NCBI RefSeq assembly: GCF_011397635.1
Contig: NC_064769.1
Location: 40,573,033-40,637,032, forward strand
Reading direction: 5' to 3'
DNA length: 64,000 nucleotides
Source of the DNA: Epinephelus fuscoguttatus
Taxonomy: Eukaryota; Chordata; Actinopteri; Perciformes; Serranidae
Shown one piece after another: positions 59,151 to 64,000 of this stretch. The notes below the pieces were generated by a model. The model was not told the DNA's origin, did no database searches, and worked only from the letters and a program-made list of their open reading frames with translations. Position 1 is the first letter of the stretch, and each line of letters opens with the position of its first letter. The position numbers were made by a program, and so were the translations under genes.

Positions 59151-60463
59151 GAGTTAGTATCGGCGTCTAAAGTTTGTATGTTAGCAACAAACCAACATAT
59201 AACTGACCTCTGATGCCGCTGTCACAGATCCAGATCAGACCATATTTGGCTCCTTCATAGCCCGGCATCAGGTTGTTGATCTTGGGGTTGATTCCAACTT
59301 TCTTCCCCCCTGAAAACCAGAGAACACGTGCTAAGACTAAATCATGGCCTATATGTCAGATGGAGTTAGTTACTAAGGCAGATCATAACCTCAGAATAAG
59401 TTTTCCTATAAACCCAATATAGAAAACACTGAACCAACACAAGTCTCTGCTCACCAATGAATAATCGTGCGTCTACGTTTGGATATTTTCCCAACAACTT
59501 TTTACACACATCCACAGCTGGATCATCTTGATCCTGAACGCACAGCAGGATCTCATACTGCAAAACAAACATGTTAAAATTACTGTACAAATCCCTGCTC
59601 AGAAAACTGGAAAGAGAGGCAGGAGACAGGGGGCAGTGGGACGGTAGACGGGGCAGTGTGACAGTAGACAGGGCAGTGGGACAGTAGACGGGGCAGTGGG
59701 ACGGTAGACGGGGCAGTGGGACGGTAGACGGGGCAGTGGGACGGTAGACGGGGCAGTGGGACGGTAGACGGGGCAGTGGGACGGTAGACGGGGCAGTGGG
59801 ACAGTAGACGGGGCAGTGGGACGGTAGACGGGGCAGTGGGACAGTAGACGGGGCAGTGGGACAGTAGACGGGGCAGTGGGACGGTAGACGGGGCAGTGGG
59901 ACAGTAGACGGGGCAGTGGGACGGTAGACGGGGCAGTGTGATTGGGCAGTTAAATGTTCAGATGGTAGGCTGACCAAACGTCCTCTTTTGCCCGGACATG
60001 TCCACTTTTCACTTCCCATCCGGGGCTTTTTTATAAACTGATGATAATGTCTGGTTTTCAGTGTGTGTGTGTGTGTGTGTGTTAGAGTGCGGCACGGGCC
60101 GCATATTTCTGTCCGAACCCGAACCGAGCCCGACATTATTTAATGGCCAAAGCACTGAGTTTGTGTCACGCAGTTGTTACGGTTACAGGCTGGGCGTGTG
60201 GAGAGGGAGACCTCCGTGTTTGAGACGGGAGGTCCGACACTTCCAGCGCGGGGAGAGGTAGAAACAAACAGCCAGTGTGTGTCTGTGTGTGTTATGTTAT
60301 ATGTTGTGTCAGCATCACCTTAGGATAATCCAGTGTAAAAAATGTCTCCAGGTTGGAGATCAGGTTTGGGTCGACGCCCTTCAGAGGCTTCAGCAGAGAA
60401 ACTCCTGCCAGCTGCACAAACGGCTGTTTGACCTCCGACCTTTTCTTGTGGAGGTGGAGACGC
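51667..60463 (-). CDS. ugcg: Ceramide glucosyltransferase, exons 2 to 10 (exon 1 not found)
   Basis: Nine in-phase GT-AG exons: 60319-60463, 59455-59557, 59208-59309, 58982-59094, 58367-58545, 58204-58290, 57736-57843, 52104-52182, 51667-51837. They give 361 residues ending EEILDV. The enzyme transfers glucose from UDP-glucose to ceramide in the Golgi, the first step of most glycosphingolipids. Family-2 glycosyltransferase motifs are present: [31 protein letters not shown] (second Asp), AEDYFMA (third Asp) and QSRMIRW (product-binding (Q/R)xxRW). Hydrophobic C-terminal helices include [12 protein letters not shown]. The missing first exon should encode about 33 residues with the N-terminal membrane anchor; intron 1 therefore probably extends past 64000. 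Confidence 0.95.
52190..52229. repeat. (CA)n microsatellite
   Basis: It lies 8 bp beyond the acceptor of the ugcg exon at 52104-52182; on the transcribed strand it is a (GT)n run next to the polypyrimidine tract. Confidence 0.95.
52511..53692. mobile_element. hAT-like element with 8-bp TSD GTCAATAA
   Basis: Ends CAGAGCATGTGAGCGGAGC and GCTCCGCTCACATGCTCTG are inverted; both flanks carry GTCAATAA (52503-52510 and 53693-53700). No transposase is seen in the 1,182 bp. A second, younger-looking element with TTCCGAC repeats sits inside (about 52725-53280). It lies in the large ugcg intron 52183-57735. Confidence 0.85.
52725..53280. mobile_element. Nested element with repeated CCATTGTTCCGAC ends
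   Basis: The left side has four to five copies of CCCATTTTTCCGAC / CCATTGTTCCGAC / CCGAAGTCC and the right side three inverted copies of GGTCGGAACAATGAGA. These repeated ends mark a non-autonomous DNA element inside the hAT-like element. Exact borders are uncertain. Confidence 0.6.
53940..54840. other. Probable old dispersed repeat, ugcg intron
   Basis: Contains several GGGGCGTGGC and CAATCATCATGAAACTT-type phrases and a (CAT)n run at 54194-54211, as in old high-copy fish repeats. No coding motif or clear ends were found. Confidence 0.35.
55042..56472. mobile_element. DNA transposon remnant with 3-bp TSD
   Basis: Inverted ends AGGGGTATTCCAG(AAAG) and CTGGAGTACCCCT, with repeated AACTCTGAGT / ACTCAGAGTT motifs in the subterminal 150 bp of both sides, flanked by CAG on each side (55039-55041, 56473-56475). 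The 3-bp duplication and layout suggest a PIF/Harbinger-type non-autonomous element. The interior is AT-rich and non-coding. Confidence 0.7.
56976..57526 (+). mobile_element. Internally deleted Tc1-type element
   Basis: Same ends as the element at 5793-7417 and flanked by TA on both sides (56974-56975, 57527-57528). On the plus strand it keeps the left inverted repeat, the 5' leader, and the transposase start (ATG at 57389, [10 protein letters not shown]), then jumps through TCTTCTCTTAACAGTTGTTC to the right end. The right inverted repeat is reduced to about 90 bp. It is 551 bp long and cannot encode transposase. Confidence 0.93.
59100..59146. repeat. (CA)n microsatellite
   Basis: A CA run 6 bp beyond the acceptor of the ugcg exon 58982-59094; on the transcript it reads as (GT)n directly before the acceptor. 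Confidence 0.95.
59634..59946. repeat. 20-bp minisatellite in ugcg intron
   Basis: About 15 copies of ACGGTAGACGGGGCAGTGGG with an ACAGTAGAC variant. The array lies about 75 bp upstream (on the transcript) of the exon at 59455-59557. Confidence 0.95.
59950..60250. repeat. Possible DNA-transposon fragments
   Basis: CTGACCAAACGTCCTCTTTT near 59970 and CGGCACGGGCCGCATATTTC near 60090 look like the ends of two hAT-type fish elements, separated by a (GT)n run at 60062-60081. No partner ends were found. Confidence 0.35.
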
Positions 60464-63400
60464 CTGAAAAAGACAGAGAGATCAGAGGTCAGATTAGCAC
60501 TTTTCCACAGGTGTTGTTTTGGCTTGACTCGTGTCAGCCCGGCGCTGCAGAGATCTGTTTTTGTTTTTGTTTTAGAACATCACAGAGAAAAGTGTCAGCG
60601 GTGTGAACTGGCCGGTCTGAGCTCGACTCAAGCCGGCTGATGATGTCACCTGACACTCAGCTGGTCAAATGGCCGGCGGCTGGTTTTAAAGCACGTCACC
60701 TGTTTCAACAGCCAATCAGTTTGTAGTGAAGTCAGCTGGTCAAGTCAAAATGACCACAGACAGTGTGTTGGCTCGCTGCAGCAGGTGCTCCGTCCCCACA
60801 GAGCCCTCTGTTTCTGTCCTCACGGTGTGCCGGTGTCAGACGGTGGGTCGTTGCTGCTGCTGGCTGTATGTGCTTATGCCCCGCCCACACACACACACAT
60901 TCTCACTGACTGACTGTATGGAAGCACAGAGAGTTGTTGACTAGAGATGATACGCCGTCTCACTTCCTGTGAACCAGCAGGTTTTTACAACGTTACAGAA
61001 CTGAGCGTTGACAGTAGATGTTTGTTTCAACTCCTCTCGTGGTGAGTCTGGTCTGAACTGAGCTCCAGAGGCAGACTGAAGACACTGAGGTATTTTCACA
61101 TCCAAGAGAGAAGACAAACTTCATGTCACCTTGTCCGAAAAACATCTGACACCACAACAGATGCATGAGAGACCTTGCCTCACCTCAGCCATGCCAACAG
61201 AGATGAGAAAGGGAGTGATCTATATTTTGAAATCTGCATGGTGTAATAAAAAGCGAGACATTTGGATACCACTGTTGTGTTTCCTACGACAGACTCCAGC
61301 CAGGCTGAGGTCAGGGATACATCCAGGTCCAGTACAGCACTGCGCTGCGCTGCTAGTTTGTGTGTGAGGTGGATCATAGCGCATCGCTGTTCTGCTTGGT
61401 AGTAGCAGTCTAATGTGTGACACTGAGACAGCGCCTGGATGCAGGCGACAGATGGGTTTAAAAGACGCAGTGACAACACAGATGTTTCATTTACAAGACG
61501 AATATAATGAGGACAAAGTGTCTCTGTCTCCGTCCCTCCCTTGGCCTCTCTGGTGATGCAGAAATAAGATGTAAATATTTAAATCATTCTCCAGCACTCG
61601 ATTCATTTGAAAGGCCAACAGATGGAAAACAAGTTTTTCTTTGCATCTTATTTTGATCACAGTTTGTTTTTATAAAGTGCTCCTGACGTCTCAGATGTGT
61701 CTTTGACCTGCAGCTGAACGTGTCGCCCATGTCATCGAAAACACCCATATATACACATGGGCCACATATATGGTGTATCACCGTTCAGTCTATAAAAACT
61801 GATATGAATCTCTGTCCGTATGGCCCAGCCCTAACTGTAGGTTTGACAAAAACTCAGCATCTGTTTTCACCTCGTTAAAGGACACCACATCTCTGTCCGT
61901 CACAGTCTGACCCAAATCAGTCAGACCTCAGCACTGCCACCTGTTGTCTGTTAGTGGTCGCTCCACACACGGCATGACGGCAGGGACGCCCCGTCAAAGT
62001 CTAGATGTTTCTGTACAAGTTTAACTACCTCACAGGAAAATCATATTGAAGGATTTTACCAATAAACATCTGTTAATGCTCATCCACCACCTCCTCTTGG
62101 TCTCAGCAGTCTTTCTCACTGAGTCTGGTTTCTGTCAGTATCTTCATGTCTTTAAACCAATGAGAGGGGAGTTCAGGTGGTATGTCTGAAGTCAGAAATA
62201 ATAATCTCAGTAAAATATTCATTTCAATCACCTCTGCTCTGCCCCATGAAGACATGGGAAGAACTGTCCATCTCTTAATGTCCTCTCTCAAAGACTTTAG
62301 GAGGTGTGGTCCATTTAAATCTAAAGAATCTTCTGCACAGGAGTTTGGACGTTTATCCTAAAATATTTCATGCCCTGTGTTCTCCACTGAAAAGGGGCGG
62401 TGCCAACATGTGAAGGACAGGTGAGGTGATTTGGAGGAGTGACTTCACTTTTATTTAAACTCCCAAATGCATCAATCAGCTTCTTCACCTGAGGGACTTA
62501 CTGAGATAACGTTAATAAAACATCTCCTGTGTACAGATCAGCTTTAAAATCACTCCCCCAATTTTCTTCTGTGCCCGAGTGGCGCAAGCCAGATGTTTGA
62601 GGGCGGGGTTACAGAGGGATGGAGAGGTGGGACAGCCCAGTGGAGCAGGTGGAAAGGTTCAGAGAGGACACCACTAGTGATGTTTTGTTACACGGTGCCA
62701 CAACAACATTAATAACAGGAGGTCTGATCCAAATTCAGATAAAACAAGTAACACCACTGTGTTCTGTCAGAAGCTTCCTCAGCACAACACAGATTTGCAT
62801 CTCTACACAACAACTCTACCTGCTTCAAGGTGTGTCTCTGACAGCGCAGGGTATTCAAACCTGCAGCTCAATGTGATGATGTGATGTCACCACAGCTCGG
62901 AGGCGGTCAGCCGCACTTTGACCCGACTGTGATGCAGCATGTCTCTATTAATCTGACAGATGGGACTGAAGTCAGACAGGTTAAAGGTTTAATGCAGACA
63001 GGATGAGTGTCATGGATCTGAGAGCTGACATTGTTCACCAGCCAACTATAAATCAATCAGTCAATGTATTGATGGCGGATTTATTGTTTCAGGTGCTTTC
63101 TCAGGAGTGCGAATGTACCGCTGAGCCGAGTCTCTGACGTCGGACACGACGAGACACTTTGGATTTTTCTGTGTTTTGACATTTTGATCCAAACTAATAA
63201 TTATAAAAATAATCAATAATGTGTGTGAACAGTTTCTGCACCGCCGCTCCAGGTGCAATGTTCTGCAGCACAGGACACAGAGTTGTGGTCACTATCGGCT
63301 ACGATACATGTCACGTGGTGTGCAGACTCCACCTACTCTCCGCACCACAGCGGTACGTCGGCGTGGTAATGATGCAGACCCAGTCACATGATGGGAGCGT

Positions 63401-64000
63401 GGTCTTTCACTTCTGACTCTGTCTTACGCTGAAACCTGGGACCTGGGTTTGAACCGCCGACCACAGATCCATCAGAGAGTTTAATGAGTGGCAGCTGACG
63501 TCCAGTGACGGTCTGATGAATAAAAGAGCCTGTGACGACCAAACTGACCAATCAGGTGAGAGCGACACCTTCTCTAACAGCTGTATGAAGGTCTGTTTCT
63601 GTGTCTGTGGAAGGATGTGGATAAAGTCTCCGTCCCTGATGTACTGGAGAGATCTAGAAGGTCTTAAAGTCCCTCTAGGAATCCTGGGATTTTTTAAGTC
63701 CCACAGAGAATTACACAAGAGGTGATTAAGGTCCTGGAGAAGCCTGGAATAGTTATGGATTTCTGGATAATTAATAAAATATAGTGCAGCCTTTGGAACA
63801 GACAGCAGAAGACTAAATGCTGATGACTGTGACCTGAGAATTCAATGACTTTTCAAGGAATTTCCAGGTCATATCAGCTGGTAGTCAGAGGCCCAAAGCA
63901 TTAACTGAGATGATCAGATCAGATCAGATCCTGTGTGTTGAAATCTGGCAAGAAAACAAAATTTCCAAATCATTCAGAATATTTCCACATTCCAAACTAA
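60464..64000. other. ugcg intron 1 (presumed), little coding content
   Basis: No ugcg first exon could be recognised here. The only protein-like trace is a LINE fragment at about 62100-62290. The rest is unique-looking sequence with no motif I can support. Confidence 0.5.
62100..62330 (-). mobile_element. L1/Tx1-like LINE fragment
   Basis: A minus-strand frame reads LREDIKRWTVLPMSSWGRAE, then IEMNILLRLLFL. This W-x(5-6)-S-x-W-GR-x(4)-KMN pattern is characteristic of the region after the reverse transcriptase in L1/Tx1 LINEs. Only about 60 residues remain. Confidence 0.65.

Noticed and set aside
61180-61479. 99-codon minus-strand frame as a candidate ugcg first exon
   Set aside because: It lacks the expected N-terminal membrane segment and a donor in the right phase.

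Overview
The window is teleost-like nuclear DNA. Its genes are split into many short GT-AG exons. It is full of fish-type mobile elements (Tc1, hAT, L2-like LINE, Penelope-like, tRNA-derived SINE), (CA)n microsatellites and very large minisatellites. The gene order hsdl2 - ptbp3 - ugcg resembles the human 9q32 neighbourhood. All identifications come from reading the sequence; no database search was run.

Layout. 1-3,460: two abutting minisatellites (31-bp AT-rich, then 12-bp GC-rich) in an intron of a minus-strand gene running off the left edge. Its first two coding exons (3,575-3,804 and 4,534-4,602) look like cfap53, a ciliary protein. 4,600-9,200: a transposon patchwork with a LINE endonuclease fragment split by a 1.6-kb Tc1 element, a Penelope-like fragment split by a LINE-type tail, and a SINE. 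9,216-14,286 (-): a five-exon gene for a predicted secreted protein with a ZP-N-like four-cysteine domain followed by a very long Thr/Ser repeat (about 80 units of 21 bp). I cannot name it, and it is the least familiar locus here. 15,586-25,076 (-): complete hsdl2, 11 exons, 419 codons, with SDR and SCP2 domains and a C-terminal AKL peroxisomal signal. Its introns carry three more minisatellites and a nested pair of DNA transposons. 26,091-42,039 (+): ptbp3, divergent from hsdl2, with four RRMs, a nearly full-length L2-like LINE in one intron and a 28-bp minisatellite that copies the end of the reading frame just past the stop codon. 42,600-51,660: mostly AT-rich intergenic or UTR sequence. 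51,667-60,463 (-): ugcg (ceramide glucosyltransferase) exons 2 to 10; exon 1 was not found and probably lies beyond the right edge.

The genes do not form one pathway. Hsdl2 is peroxisomal lipid metabolism, Ugcg is Golgi glycosphingolipid synthesis, Ptbp3 is RNA splicing control, and Cfap53 is a ciliary microtubule protein. The common theme is structural: at least seven minisatellites of 0.3 to 2.2 kb lie inside genes, one of them coding and one derived from a coding end, with several cases of transposons inserted into transposons.
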